Assembly (NCBI RefSeq): GCF_030817275.1
Contig: NZ_JAUSZD010000002.1
Span: forward strand, 2,108,001 to 2,172,000
Direction of reading: 5' to 3'
Length of the DNA: 64,000 nt
Source: Paenibacillus sp. V4I7
GTDB lineage: Bacteria; Bacillota; Bacilli; Paenibacillales; NBRC-103111
Below, in pieces: positions 51,307 to 60,070 of this stretch (the first letter of the stretch is position 1; each line of letters opens with the position of its first letter). The notes under the pieces were generated by a model that did no database searches, was not told the origin of the DNA, and saw only the letters and a list, made by a program, of their open reading frames with translations. Position numbers and translations under genes: made by a program.

Positions 51307-53982
51307 TTATATTTCGCTGACAAAATAGTATTGTCCCGAAGAAACGCGAAGAACGGCATACCCGGCTTCATAGCCGATGATTTCGATGCACGGAGCTTCC
51401 TCAATCATAGATCCGTTTTCTGTAATCACATCCATAGATAATGCTGGGACGTATACATCTCCCATACAGTTTGTAGGAATAATCACGTTTAACGTCAACT
51501 GCGTTTGATTGCTGCGTTTCCATTCGACGCGCATACATCCGACTGGTAACTGGTGTTCAACCTTGATTTCATCCAAACCTTCAGGCAAAGCCGGTTTAAT
51601 CGTCACCTTATAACTTTCAAAGTCTGGGTCATATCGATAATCGATTCCAGCCAAACCTGAGTATAACCATTCCTCCAAATGTCCGAGCATAAAATGGTTT
51701 TGTGATTTGCCCACGGTCGGACCGTCCCAGGCTTCCGTCAACGTCGTTGCACCGTGAACGATTTGATAGCCGTAGCTAGGATGATCGGTTTTTTGAGTCA
51801 TTGTGTAAATAATGTCCGAACGTCCATTCAGCGCGAGTGCAAGCAGTACATAACGATGACCGACATCACCTGCAGTCGTATGATAACCATGCATTCTAAT
51901 GTCTTCTATTAAATGGGCAAGTACTGATTCTCTGTACGAATCATCGACTATTCCCAATACAAGCGGCATAGCGTTCGAGGTTTGACTGCCTGTGGCATAA
52001 CTGGCCGTTTCCCGGTTGAAAAATGTGCCGTTAAACGCCGATTTAATCTTCTCCCGCAAGTTTGCATAGTTGAAGGCGTCCTGGCTGTTGTTTAACAGGC
52101 TTGCGATTTGTGCAAACACATCGACGATATGGTAGTACATCGCAGTTTCCGTGTGAGGAACAGGTGTTTTTTGTGCGAACCCGGGTCCATATTCCCCCAC
52201 ATCATACCAATCTCCAAGCCCTTGATTGACGATAAAATGATCGGTGCCTTCGGTCACATAATCGACGTACGCTTTCATCCCCTCGTAATGCTCGGCCAAA
52301 ATCCGAGTATTGCCGTACATACGAAATAGGTTCCAGCCTGTTAACACATACGCACCGCCCCACGATACAGAATCGCGGAAGCAGCGCCATTTATCGGAGA
52401 ACACAACATATTCGGGTGCCGTCGTGGGCACCATCCCGCTGGGCAGTTGGGCATCTCTGATGTCTTCCATCGTTTTCGTTAACAAGGGTTCAATCTGATA
52501 ATTGAATGCAACGGATGGGCCCATCAGATGGATTTGTTCCAACCATCCGAGCTTTTCTCGATGCGGACAATCCGTAAACAGGCTTTTCATGTTGCTAAGA
52601 ATCGCTTGATTAATAATCTCGTGCGTCCGGTTCAGCATAACATCTGAGCTTTCGAACCTTCCTGAAACTCTCGTATTTGGATAGATCATTTGTCCTTCCA
52701 TGTGGACAAGAACGGGAAAATCCATAGGGGACCTAATCGAATCGGTCGAATCGGCGGGAATCGCGCCTTCGATTTGTACATAACGAAAACCGTAGTAGCT
52801 GAATCGAGGCGACCAGATTTCCTCTCCGTCTCCTTTTAGGATGTAAGAAAACCTGTAGGGGGAACCGGTCCATTTTTGATTGGCCGTACCGTCATCCTTC
52901 AACAATTCCGCAGGGGATAGAGTGACCTTTGAACCTTCGTGGCCAATGACGGATATTTCAACCCATCCCGAGAAGTTTTGCCCAAAATCAGCGACATACA
53001 CACCAGGTTTCGGCTGCAAAATGCTCAAAGGTTTGAATGTCTTCATCACTTTCAAAGGAGAAAGCGCTTGCGATTTCAGCTTTCCAACAGGTGAGGCAAC
53101 CTCGGCTGCGTATCCCCAGTCTACGCTTCCCATGAAACCTGGCTGATCCCAACCAGCATGAATAAGGCGTGCGTCAAAATCTTCGCCCCCATATATGCAT
53201 GAAAAGGTGATGGGGCTGGCAGAGGTCTGCCAGTCTTGTTTACTGGCAATCGTGACCGTCGTACCGTCGGTATACGTAATTTCAAGCTGGACCAAACATC
53301 TCGGGGTACCGAAGGAACGTTTGAATTTGCTGTAACGGCCACCCGTTACGTTGAAAAATCCGTTCCCGAGCATAACGCCAACCGCGTTGGCACCTTCGTT
53401 CATTTCGTCGGTCACATCGTAAACACAGTAGAGACAAGTTTTGTCATAGTTTGTCCACCCGGGTGAAAGCACATCATCGCCGACCTTGTTTCCGTTTAAC
53501 CGAAGCTCGTATTGACCCAATCCGCATATGTAAGCTCTTGCTCTTTCCACAGATTTATCTAGGTTGAATTCATATCGGAACAAAGGAAGCGAAGTACGTT
53601 CCTGCGGCTCTCCGTCAGCTTCTCCAATCCAGCGGGCTGCCCAATCGTTCTCGTTTAAAAGTCCCATTTCCCACCACGATACCGGACTTTCTGTCATCTG
53701 ATCGTTTTGATCCCAAATCTGAAGCTTCCAATAATAGCGTAAGCGGGACTGAAGCGGAGGGCCTTCAAATAAAACATGCACGTTTTTCCTGCTAAGCATT
53801 TTCCCGCTATCCCATATTAAACGTTTCTTACATTCCTCATCGGTCGACACCATGATCCGGTAGGCTGTTTGTATTTGCGCACGATTGAAACTGGATTTGT
53901 AGCTCCAGCCGAAAGAGGGGTGTGTGACATCGACTCCAATAGGGCAAATTTTGCTTTCAACAAACATTTCATCCAGTTGCAT
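51307..53982 (-). CDS. GH78 alpha-L-rhamnosidase (variant active-site type)
   Basis: This 891-residue enzyme has no signal peptide. The GH78 domain order is visible: an N-terminal Fn3/lectin-like domain (ARWIG, then QYELRLNGNKVGDDVLSPGW), a beta-domain with SYYGFRYVQIEG, and the (alpha/alpha)6 barrel. The catalytic block reads TDCPHREKLGWLEQIHLM, with HREK...WLEQ where canonical members have QRDER...WTGD. Later GATTLTEAWDG is typical. ATG 53982 is chosen because AAAAGGAGA lies 9 bases upstream. It is transcribed leftward, 38 bases after the beta-propeller gene, forming a two-gene operon. It releases terminal L-rhamnose. Confidence 0.9.
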   Translation of the reverse strand: MQLDEMFVESKICPIGVDVTHPSFGWSYKSSFNRAQIQTAYRIMVSTDEECKKRLIWDSGKMLSRKNVHVLFEGPPLQSRLRYYWKLQIWDQNDQMTESPVSWWEMGLLNENDWAARWIGEADGEPQERTSLPLFRYEFNLDKSVERARAYICGLGQYELRLNGNKVGDDVLSPGWTNYDKTCLYCVYDVTDEMNEGANAVGVMLGNGFFNVTGGRYSKFKRSFGTPRCLVQLEITYTDGTTVTIASKQDWQTSASPITFSCIYGGEDFDARLIHAGWDQPGFMGSVDWGYAAEVASPVGKLKSQALSPLKVMKTFKPLSILQPKPGVYVADFGQNFSGWVEISVIGHEGSKVTLSPAELLKDDGTANQKWTGSPYRFSYILKGDGEEIWSPRFSYYGFRYVQIEGAIPADSTDSIRSPMDFPVLVHMEGQMIYPNTRVSGRFESSDVMLNRTHEIINQAILSNMKSLFTDCPHREKLGWLEQIHLMGPSVAFNYQIEPLLTKTMEDIRDAQLPSGMVPTTAPEYVVFSDKWRCFRDSVSWGGAYVLTGWNLFRMYGNTRILAEHYEGMKAYVDYVTEGTDHFIVNQGLGDWYDVGEYGPGFAQKTPVPHTETAMYYHIVDVFAQIASLLNNSQDAFNYANLREKIKSAFNGTFFNRETASYATGSQTSNAMPLVLGIVDDSYRESVLAHLIEDIRMHGYHTTAGDVGHRYVLLALALNGRSDIIYTMTQKTDHPSYGYQIVHGATTLTEAWDGPTVGKSQNHFMLGHLEEWLYSGLAGIDYRYDPDFESYKVTIKPALPEGLDEIKVEHQLPVGCMRVEWKRSNQTQLTLNVIIPTNCMGDVYVPALSMDVITENGSMIEEAPCIEIIGYEAGYAVLRVSSGQYYFVSEI

Positions 53983-54020
53983 CGGTTTGAGTCTCCTTTT
54001 AAACATCCTCTGATAGATAG

Positions 54021-55025
54021 TTACTGTCCAAAGATATCTTGTGAGGCAGCCACACTTATTGTTCGGAACTCTTTACCATAATTTTTTGTTGGATCGCCTT
54101 CCTTATAGGGTCTGCAGGAGCAATAGAAGTGATATAACACATCATTATACGTAATGACGGAAGGCTTATGGGCAAAGATAGAGTCGATGGTTCCCTCTTC
54201 TCCAACACCAATGATCGGATCGGGATATTTATCCCAATGTAAAAGATCCTTCGAAAGTGCAATTCCTTCTTGTGCTTGCTTGTAATTATAGCCAAAGAAA
54301 TACATGACCCATTGGTCTTTATCCTGTAATACACAAGGGTCGCTGACAAAACCGGAATCCCATCTTTCCGGAGAGACACGAAGTATGGGGTTTTGCTCGT
54401 ATCTCTGCCATTGGACGAGATCAGTAGAGCGAGCAACACCCGTTTGTTCAATCCACTTCCCCTTATTCGTGTTTTTGGCATTATAAAACAAATAGAAAGT
54501 GCCTTCATGTTCAACCAGGCATTCCTTGTATAAACCGCCTTTTTCCCATTCCGCACCTGACTCAGGGGTTAGAATCGGATCAGGACATCTGTGCCACTCC
54601 AGCAGCTGTTCATCTTCCGTCCATGCGATTCCGATTTTTGCCGAACCTTCTTCGTACCCGAACTCAGGATAGGCGTGATAGAGCAGCCAGTATTTGTTGT
54701 TCCATTTCTTAAGCACGGGAGGAGCATCGATCCGATTTTCCTTCAAGATCCATGTGCCTGCTATATTTTTCGAATCCCAGCCTGAACCTTCATCTCGTCT
54801 TAAAATAACACTTAGGTGATCCCAGTCTAATAGGTCTTTGCTTGTGGCTAGGGCTGTTTGATAACCCGTACCGTCAAACCCTACATACATCATGTAAAAT
54901 GTATCGTTATGTTGAAAGACAAAGGGGCAATCAACAGCACGTTCATCAAAACGACCTGTAATTCCGGATCCAACTAGCACCGGTCTACCTAATTTATAAG
55001 GTGTTGCATACGGCTCAATATTCAT
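54021..55025 (-). CDS. Five-bladed beta-propeller glycoside hydrolase (GH43/GH32-like)
   Basis: This 334-residue protein has no signal peptide. Repeated blades carry Trp/Asp patterns such as YMMYVGFDGTGYQTALATSK, DLLDWDHLSVIL, DAPPVLKKWNNKYWLLYHA and KECLVEHEGTFYLFYNAKN. Acidic residues at DERAVDCPFVF (early), IDAPPV and KECLVE are candidates for catalysis. The fold is that of GH43, GH32 and GH130; the family cannot be fixed by eye. ATG 55025 has GAGGAG at 10 bases. It pairs with the GH78 gene and is divergent from the dehydrogenase gene. Confidence 0.7.
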   Translation of the reverse strand: MNIEPYATPYKLGRPVLVGSGITGRFDERAVDCPFVFQHNDTFYMMYVGFDGTGYQTALATSKDLLDWDHLSVILRRDEGSGWDSKNIAGTWILKENRIDAPPVLKKWNNKYWLLYHAYPEFGYEEGSAKIGIAWTEDEQLLEWHRCPDPILTPESGAEWEKGGLYKECLVEHEGTFYLFYNAKNTNKGKWIEQTGVARSTDLVQWQRYEQNPILRVSPERWDSGFVSDPCVLQDKDQWVMYFFGYNYKQAQEGIALSKDLLHWDKYPDPIIGVGEEGTIDSIFAHKPSVITYNDVLYHFYCSCRPYKEGDPTKNYGKEFRTISVAASQDIFGQ

Positions 55026-55075
55026 CGTTTTCACACTCCTCAACTGTAGTTAGAACATGCGATAGATGTAACCTA

Positions 55076-55155
55076 TTTTAAGATTACAATCATACCTCTT
55101 CCTACTATGGGGGGGATTGAATCCGATATATAGGTCGATTGCATCTTAAGATTAC
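55076..55155. promoter_or_regulatory. Direct repeats in the divergent control region
   Basis: TTAAGATTAC occurs at 55078-55087 and 55146-55155, in the same orientation, between the leftward hydrolase operon and the rightward dehydrogenase gene. They may be sites for a shared regulator; spacing and repetition are the only evidence. Confidence 0.3.
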
Positions 55156-55232
55156 GGCTGCATTGACTTCGCCCGTAAGCGGGCGTAGGATGAGGGGAAA
55201 TTGTGGAAGTTTTGTTCGGAAGGGGGAGCACA

Positions 55233-56411
55233 GTGAAAGCCAATAATTCATCCAATCCGTACATGTTTCAGACTGCTGGCAGTATTATCGCCGGCCGAAA
55301 CACCATCGCCCATCTGGTTCCGCGAGTCCATTTGCTTGGTGAGTTTCGGCATGTAGTGATCATTACACAGCCTTCTATAGTAGCGCTGGGGGTTATCGAG
55401 CAAATCGTCGTCGAGCTAAAGCAAGCCGGTATATCCAGCCGTTGTATAACGGAAGTGAAACCGGAACCGACGGTTGATAATATACGCGCAGTATTTGCTA
55501 ATATCTCCGCAGAACCTGTTGATTTGCTGATAGGTATTGGTGGAGGAAGTGTTCTTGACGCTACGAAATTGTTTTCCGTTTTGCTGACGAATCCGGTTGA
55601 TTTACAGAGCATAATCGGTACCGATCTCGTTTCTCAACCGGGCATCCCGACAGTTCTTGTGCCGACGACTTCAGGCACCGGTTCCGAAGTGACGCCAAAT
55701 GCGATTGTAACCGTTCCCGAAGAAGAGTTGAAGGTTGGTGTAATCAGCAGGCACTTGCTGCCCAAGCTGGTCATTATCGATCCTGTATTAACGGTAAGCC
55801 TGCCGCAACCGATTACGGCTGCAACGGGAATGGACGCTTTTACGCATGCCTTAGAATCATATATATCCAATAAGGCCAACCCGATAAGCGACATGTTTGC
55901 TTTGGAATCAATACGATTGATTGCAGAAAGTCTGGTTCATGCTTATCATACCGGCTCGGATCTCGAAGCGAGGGAGAAGATGCTGCTCGGGTCGATGTAC
56001 GGCGGTATGGCGTTAAGTGCGGCTGGAACAGCGGCTGTGCATGCGCTCGCTTATCCGCTCGGAGGCAAGTTCAACATTTCGCACGGAGTCGCCAATTCGA
56101 TGCTGCTTCCGCATGTCATGGCCTATAATATGGATGCCATATCAGGGCGGCTGGACAACGTTGCCCAAGCCATGGGGCTGCAGATGGAAAAAAGGGGAGG
56201 AAAGGACTCCTCCGATCTAGTGATCGAGCAAATTTTCGAGTGGACTTCAGACATGCATATCCCGCAAAATTTGCGTGAATTCGGCATTACGGAAAGGGAT
56301 GTCGATGATCTGGCAGTCGCCGCATCAAAGGTCACCAGGCTTTTAAATAATAATCCGAAGCCGATGGATATGGAATCGATCAAGTCTGTTTACCGGAAAC
56401 TGTTTCCTTGA
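55233..56411 (+). CDS. Iron-containing alcohol dehydrogenase
   Basis: This 392-residue group III dehydrogenase reduces or oxidises aldehydes or ketones with NAD(P). The nucleotide site is LIGIGGGSVLDATK (near residue 96), the family signature is PTTSGTGSEVTPNA, and the metal-binding region is GMDAFTHALESY with HALAYPLGGKFNISHGVANS. GTG 55233 is chosen for AAGGGGGAG just upstream; the frame opens 30 bases earlier without a site. Typical partners are lactaldehyde or 1,2-propanediol pathways, the end of rhamnose and fucose breakdown, which fits this cluster but is inference. Confidence 0.9.
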   Translation: MKANNSSNPYMFQTAGSIIAGRNTIAHLVPRVHLLGEFRHVVIITQPSIVALGVIEQIVVELKQAGISSRCITEVKPEPTVDNIRAVFANISAEPVDLLIGIGGGSVLDATKLFSVLLTNPVDLQSIIGTDLVSQPGIPTVLVPTTSGTGSEVTPNAIVTVPEEELKVGVISRHLLPKLVIIDPVLTVSLPQPITAATGMDAFTHALESYISNKANPISDMFALESIRLIAESLVHAYHTGSDLEAREKMLLGSMYGGMALSAAGTAAVHALAYPLGGKFNISHGVANSMLLPHVMAYNMDAISGRLDNVAQAMGLQMEKRGGKDSSDLVIEQIFEWTSDMHIPQNLREFGITERDVDDLAVAASKVTRLLNNNPKPMDMESIKSVYRKLFP

Positions 56412-56813
56412 CCTATGGGTAGGGAGTGATACTGCTTGATGGTGTTTTCTTAGACGAAGACGGATCTTCTCAACTCAAAAGTCGAGAAAATAAGCGAAAT
56501 GGCGAGGGTCGTGAAGTGCAGCTGCTACATCGATCAAATCAAATGGAATTTCTCCCGTTAATTTCGGTCATTTTCTTAGAACTCACCAAAAAAGGTTATT
56601 TTTGCGGTAGGTTTTCCATCTGAAATGCGTTTTTAAATGGTGAGAGCATGATTAGAAGCAGATTTTCCAGTTAAATTGTGTCAACCATTCCCATGGAAAA
56701 CCATTTAGCTGGACACTCACAATAATGTGGTGAACTGCGTTGGTCAGGATAAGAACTGTATACATTAACTGCCGCATGAGATAAGTAGATAAGCGGATGA
56801 GCCATCGTTCTGT

Positions 56814-57008
56814 AAATAAGAGCTTCCAGAGACTTCTATTTCTTCGGTATTAGATCGAATTCTTAAAATAGCAGTCTCCAAAGGCTTTTATCTGTTTGAT
56901 TTTCACCGAAATAAGGAGAAACCTGAAAAATAACAGCTTCTAGGGACTCCTATTTCCATTAAAAGCGATAAAAATGGCAAATTAACAGCCTCTAAAGACT
57001 CTTATTTA
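56814..57008. repeat. Cluster of four palindromic elements
   Basis: Four imperfect palindromes of about 28 bases lie near 56814-56842, 56866-56891, 56927-56955 and 56978-57008. They follow the pattern AATAxxAGxxTCxxxxxGAxxxxTATT (for example AATAACAGCTTC-TAG-GGACTCCTATT). Centres are 50-61 bases apart. The surrounding gap 56412-57288 has no intact gene, only the fragment listed next. Confidence 0.55.
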
Positions 57009-57037
57009 AAGAATGCCCCTCACTAAATAAAATCTGA

Positions 57038-57247
57038 TTAGCGCTCGTACTGAATACCGACTGCCGTTCCCTTGATGCCGAATTGGCATACCAGAGAGCT
57101 GCTGAGGCATCGAGGTGCGCTCAAGCTTTCGGAGCGCCTGACTTTGCCGGTATAGGTAAAGCGGATGAAAGAAGTATGTTGGGAGCGATCCGCTCTGCTG
57201 TTGAGCCTGCGTCCAAACGGATTGACAACCTTTCGCAAAATATATAA
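57038..57247 (+). pseudogene. C-terminal fragment of an unidentified protein
   Basis: A 69-codon frame without a start begins right after a stop. It contains LVLNTDCRSLDAELAYQRAA, EASRCAQAFGAPDFAGIG and later AIRSAVEPASKRIDNLSQ. The amino-acid composition and helical periodicity look like genuine protein, perhaps the end of a sugar-metabolism enzyme. No family is assigned. It is probably a remnant of a deleted gene upstream of the DapA-family genes. Confidence 0.35.
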
Positions 57248-57288
57248 CCGATTCATTCTACCATCCGATCCATACAAGGAGAGATACG

Positions 57289-58182
57289 ATGTTAAAGCCC
57301 GCCGGCATCATTCCCGCTATGATTACCCCTTTTGACGAATCTCAAAATCTCAACGAGTCCGCATTGCGACAATTAGTCCGCAGGTTCATCGACGCAAACG
57401 TTCACGGTCTGTTTTGCCTAGGTACCAATGGGGAGTTCTTTACTTTGACTATGGAGGAAAAGCTGCGAGTTGCCGAGATCGTCATAGAGGAAGCGCAAGG
57501 ACGGCTTCCGATTTATGTGGGCTCTGGGTGCGTCGGAACAAAGGAAACGGTTCAATTGGCCGTACGCCTAGAACAAATGGGAGCCGATGCGTTATCGATA
57601 ATCACTCCTTATTTTTTGACGTTTACACAGCAGGAGCTGATAGGGCATTTCCGTTCGGTTGCAGAAGCGACAGCGCTGCCTATTATTTTGTATAACATTC
57701 CTGCGCGTACCGGCAACTCTCTTTTACCTCGTACGGTCATGGAGTTAAGTAAAGTGCCTAACATTGTTGGAATTAAAGACAGCAGCGGAAACTTCGATAA
57801 CATTTTGCAAGTTCTAGAGCTGTGCGAGCCGGATTTTGCCGTATTGGCAGGGACAGACTCGCTCATATTGCCGACACTAATGGCTGGCGGACACGGAGCC
57901 ATCGCAGCAACAGCCAATGTATTCCCGGAGGTCGTCAGCTCCATTTACGATTTATGGATGCAGGGTAAACCGGAAGAAGCTGAATTGTCGCAGCGAAAGC
58001 TGCGCGCTCTTCGCAGTGCGTTCTCACTGGGTACCTTGCCGTCCGTTCTGAAGGAAGTGATGAACATGATCGGTTTGCCTGCGGGAGAACCGCGACTGCC
58101 GGTTCAATCTCTCACTTCGTCTGCCAAAGGGGAACTGAGAATAATGATGGATCGATATATGGGTGAAGGTGTCATAAAATGA
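57289..58182 (+). CDS. DapA-family Schiff-base lyase/aldolase 1
   Basis: This 297-residue TIM-barrel enzyme is of the dihydrodipicolinate synthase/N-acetylneuraminate lyase superfamily. Lys163 in GIKDSSGN is the Schiff-base lysine and Tyr135 in LYNIPARTG the proton relay. The pyruvate carboxylate-binding motif is GTNGE instead of GTTGE. Presence in a hydrolase cluster argues for cleavage of a 2-keto-3-deoxy acid sugar rather than lysine synthesis. Possible substrates are 2-keto-3-deoxy-L-rhamnonate, -fuconate, Kdo or Dha. ATG 57289 has AAGGAGAG upstream. A paralogue follows after 19 bases. Confidence 0.85.
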   Translation: MLKPAGIIPAMITPFDESQNLNESALRQLVRRFIDANVHGLFCLGTNGEFFTLTMEEKLRVAEIVIEEAQGRLPIYVGSGCVGTKETVQLAVRLEQMGADALSIITPYFLTFTQQELIGHFRSVAEATALPIILYNIPARTGNSLLPRTVMELSKVPNIVGIKDSSGNFDNILQVLELCEPDFAVLAGTDSLILPTLMAGGHGAIAATANVFPEVVSSIYDLWMQGKPEEAELSQRKLRALRSAFSLGTLPSVLKEVMNMIGLPAGEPRLPVQSLTSSAKGELRIMMDRYMGEGVIK

Positions 58183-58201
58183 TCAGGATGAGGTGTTGAA
58201 G

Positions 58202-59143
58202 ATGAAGGATGTAAACATTCCGAATGGGGTTTGGCCAACGATGCTGACCCCGTTCACGAATTCCAACGAAGTGGACTATGGCGCATTAGGGCAGCTAGTG
58301 GAATGGTATATTGCCCAAGGCGTTCACGGGCTTTTCGCAGTCTGCCAATCGAGTGAAATGTTTTACTTGTCTTTGGAGGAGAGGGTAGGGATCGCGCGGT
58401 TCGTTAAGGAAAAGGCTGCTGGCCGTGTGCCTGTGATTGCTTCTGGTCATATATCAGACGGATTCGATGAACAGGTGGAAGAGCTTCAGTGCATGGCTGA
58501 TACGGGAGTTGATGCGGTCGTGTTGGTCAGCAACCGGTTTGCCGGACCGGAAGAGTCGGACGAGGTGTGGTTGAACCGTGCCATGCAGCTGCTGGATCGA
58601 GTGCCGAATGTACTTTTTGGTATTTACGAATGCCCATATCCTTACAAAAGGCTGATGACCCCAAAACTGCTCAAATGGTGCGCGGATACGGGCAGGTTTG
58701 GGTTTCTTAAGGACACGAGCTGCGATCTTACGCATATTGCCGAGAAGATCGATGCGGTGAAAGGGAGTCCATTGAAAATATTCAATGCGAATTCCGCAAC
58801 ATTGCTCGAATCGTTACGTTTGGGCGCGGCCGGCTTCAGCGGCGTGATGGCCAATTTTCACCCCGATCTGTATGTGCGTCTTACGGAGTGCTGGGATTTA
58901 GAGACATATACAGCAGAAATGATTCAATCGTTTGTCGGACCTGCGTCCTTAATCGAACTGCAGATGTATCCCGTCAATGCAAAATATCATTTGCAAAAAA
59001 TAGGTCTACCCCTAGCGATGCACTGCCGTACCAGAGAATCTAGTGCTTTCAGAGAAAATCAAAGGTTTGAAGTGGAGCAGCTCGATACACTGTATTATCT
59101 ATTCAAGAAGCAGTTTATGACAAAACAAAATGTAAACGTTTGA
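58202..59143 (+). CDS. DapA-family lyase-like protein 2 (variant active site)
   Basis: This 313-residue paralogue keeps the Schiff-base Lys170 (FLKDTSCD) and Tyr142 (GIYECPYPYKR). The carboxylate-binding motif is changed to CQSSE (in GLFAVCQSSEMFYLS), so its substrate probably differs. ATG 58202 follows GAGGTG; the frame opens three codons earlier. A C-terminal extension is present. The two lyases are adjacent and likely act on two acid sugars, or as dehydratase and aldolase in sequence. Confidence 0.8.
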   Translation: MKDVNIPNGVWPTMLTPFTNSNEVDYGALGQLVEWYIAQGVHGLFAVCQSSEMFYLSLEERVGIARFVKEKAAGRVPVIASGHISDGFDEQVEELQCMADTGVDAVVLVSNRFAGPEESDEVWLNRAMQLLDRVPNVLFGIYECPYPYKRLMTPKLLKWCADTGRFGFLKDTSCDLTHIAEKIDAVKGSPLKIFNANSATLLESLRLGAAGFSGVMANFHPDLYVRLTECWDLETYTAEMIQSFVGPASLIELQMYPVNAKYHLQKIGLPLAMHCRTRESSAFRENQRFEVEQLDTLYYLFKKQFMTKQNVNV

Positions 59144-59234
59144 GCAGAAAGCTGACCCTCTAGGGAAATCGATGCTGCTGCATGTTTGCTTCAAGGCCGT
59201 CCATTAGGGAGTGAAAATACGAGGAGGCGTAATA

Positions 59235-59873
59235 GTGCCGTTTAAAGCTAAGGACAAAATCGTATTTATTGGTGACAGTATAACAGACAAAGGAAGAAAA
59301 AAGGACCCCTTGAAGCTGGGCTCGGGATATGTACGGCTGCTGCATGATTATCTCACTGCGGTATACCCGGAGCTGTCTTTGAAAATAATCAACGAAGGTG
59401 TATCCGGAAACCGCGTTATTGATTTGGAGAGAAGATGGAGAATCGACGTACTGGATCACCAACCGCAGTGGATTTCGATTTCTATCGGCATCAATGACGT
59501 ATGGCGGCAATTGGATTCGCCGGATGCGGAACAAGTGTATCCCGACAAGTTCGAAGCGGTGTATCGCAGCTTGCTGGATCAAACGAAACAATTACCCAAT
59601 TGTCGTGCGATTCTCATGCAGCCTACGGTGATCAAGGAGTATCCTGATTCAACAGGGACCCAGTTACTGAAGCCTTACGTGGACATTGTTAACCGTCTGA
59701 CGGAAGAATATAGTGGCATCCTTGTGCCGACGCATGAAGCATTCATCGATTTCTTACAGTGTGAAACAGGTCAGGATTTAACAACCGACGGCGTACACAT
59801 GAATACGCTTGGAGATATGCTGATGGCCACAACTTGGCTGAAGGCGGTTACAGGTACCCCCAACAAAGATTAG
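59235..59873 (+). CDS. SGNH (GDSL) hydrolase, probable carbohydrate acetyl esterase
   Basis: This 212-residue cytoplasmic protein has Ser in FIGDSITDKG, Gly in INEGVSGNRV, Asn in GINDVW and the terminal Asp/His pair in TDGVHMNTLG. It resembles rhamnogalacturonan acetylesterase-type SGNH enzymes more than lipases. GTG 59235 has GAGGAGG 7 bases upstream; the frame opens 24 bases earlier. Inferred role: removal of O-acetyl or methyl esters from imported pectic oligosaccharides. Confidence 0.85.
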   Translation: MPFKAKDKIVFIGDSITDKGRKKDPLKLGSGYVRLLHDYLTAVYPELSLKIINEGVSGNRVIDLERRWRIDVLDHQPQWISISIGINDVWRQLDSPDAEQVYPDKFEAVYRSLLDQTKQLPNCRAILMQPTVIKEYPDSTGTQLLKPYVDIVNRLTEEYSGILVPTHEAFIDFLQCETGQDLTTDGVHMNTLGDMLMATTWLKAVTGTPNKD

Positions 59874-59889
59874 TTCTAGCTAGTATTGA

Positions 59890-59924
59890 GACTGCATGCC
59901 ATTCACCATGGATGCAGTCTTTTT
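59890..59924 (+). terminator. Terminator after the SGNH esterase gene
   Basis: GACTGCAT pairs with ATGCAGTC around a 14-base loop, followed by TTTTT. It separates the lyase-esterase genes from the rhamnosidase operon. Confidence 0.7.
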
Positions 59925-60070
59925 CATGACTTTTTTCAAGAGATTCAGGGAGAGGTGGAAGGCGTCGCCTATAAAATAGGTGAATTTGCCCTATAAACGA
60001 AAGATGAATTTTAGATACACTTGACTCAAGTATCCCGGTAAAGGGAGTCTGTCCATAGGAGGAGAGGACT

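Noticed and set aside
59130..59145. Second cre site (TGTAAACGTTTGAG) before the SGNH esterase
   Set aside because: Two mismatches at the conserved 3' end, and it includes the stop codon of the preceding gene. Too weak to list.
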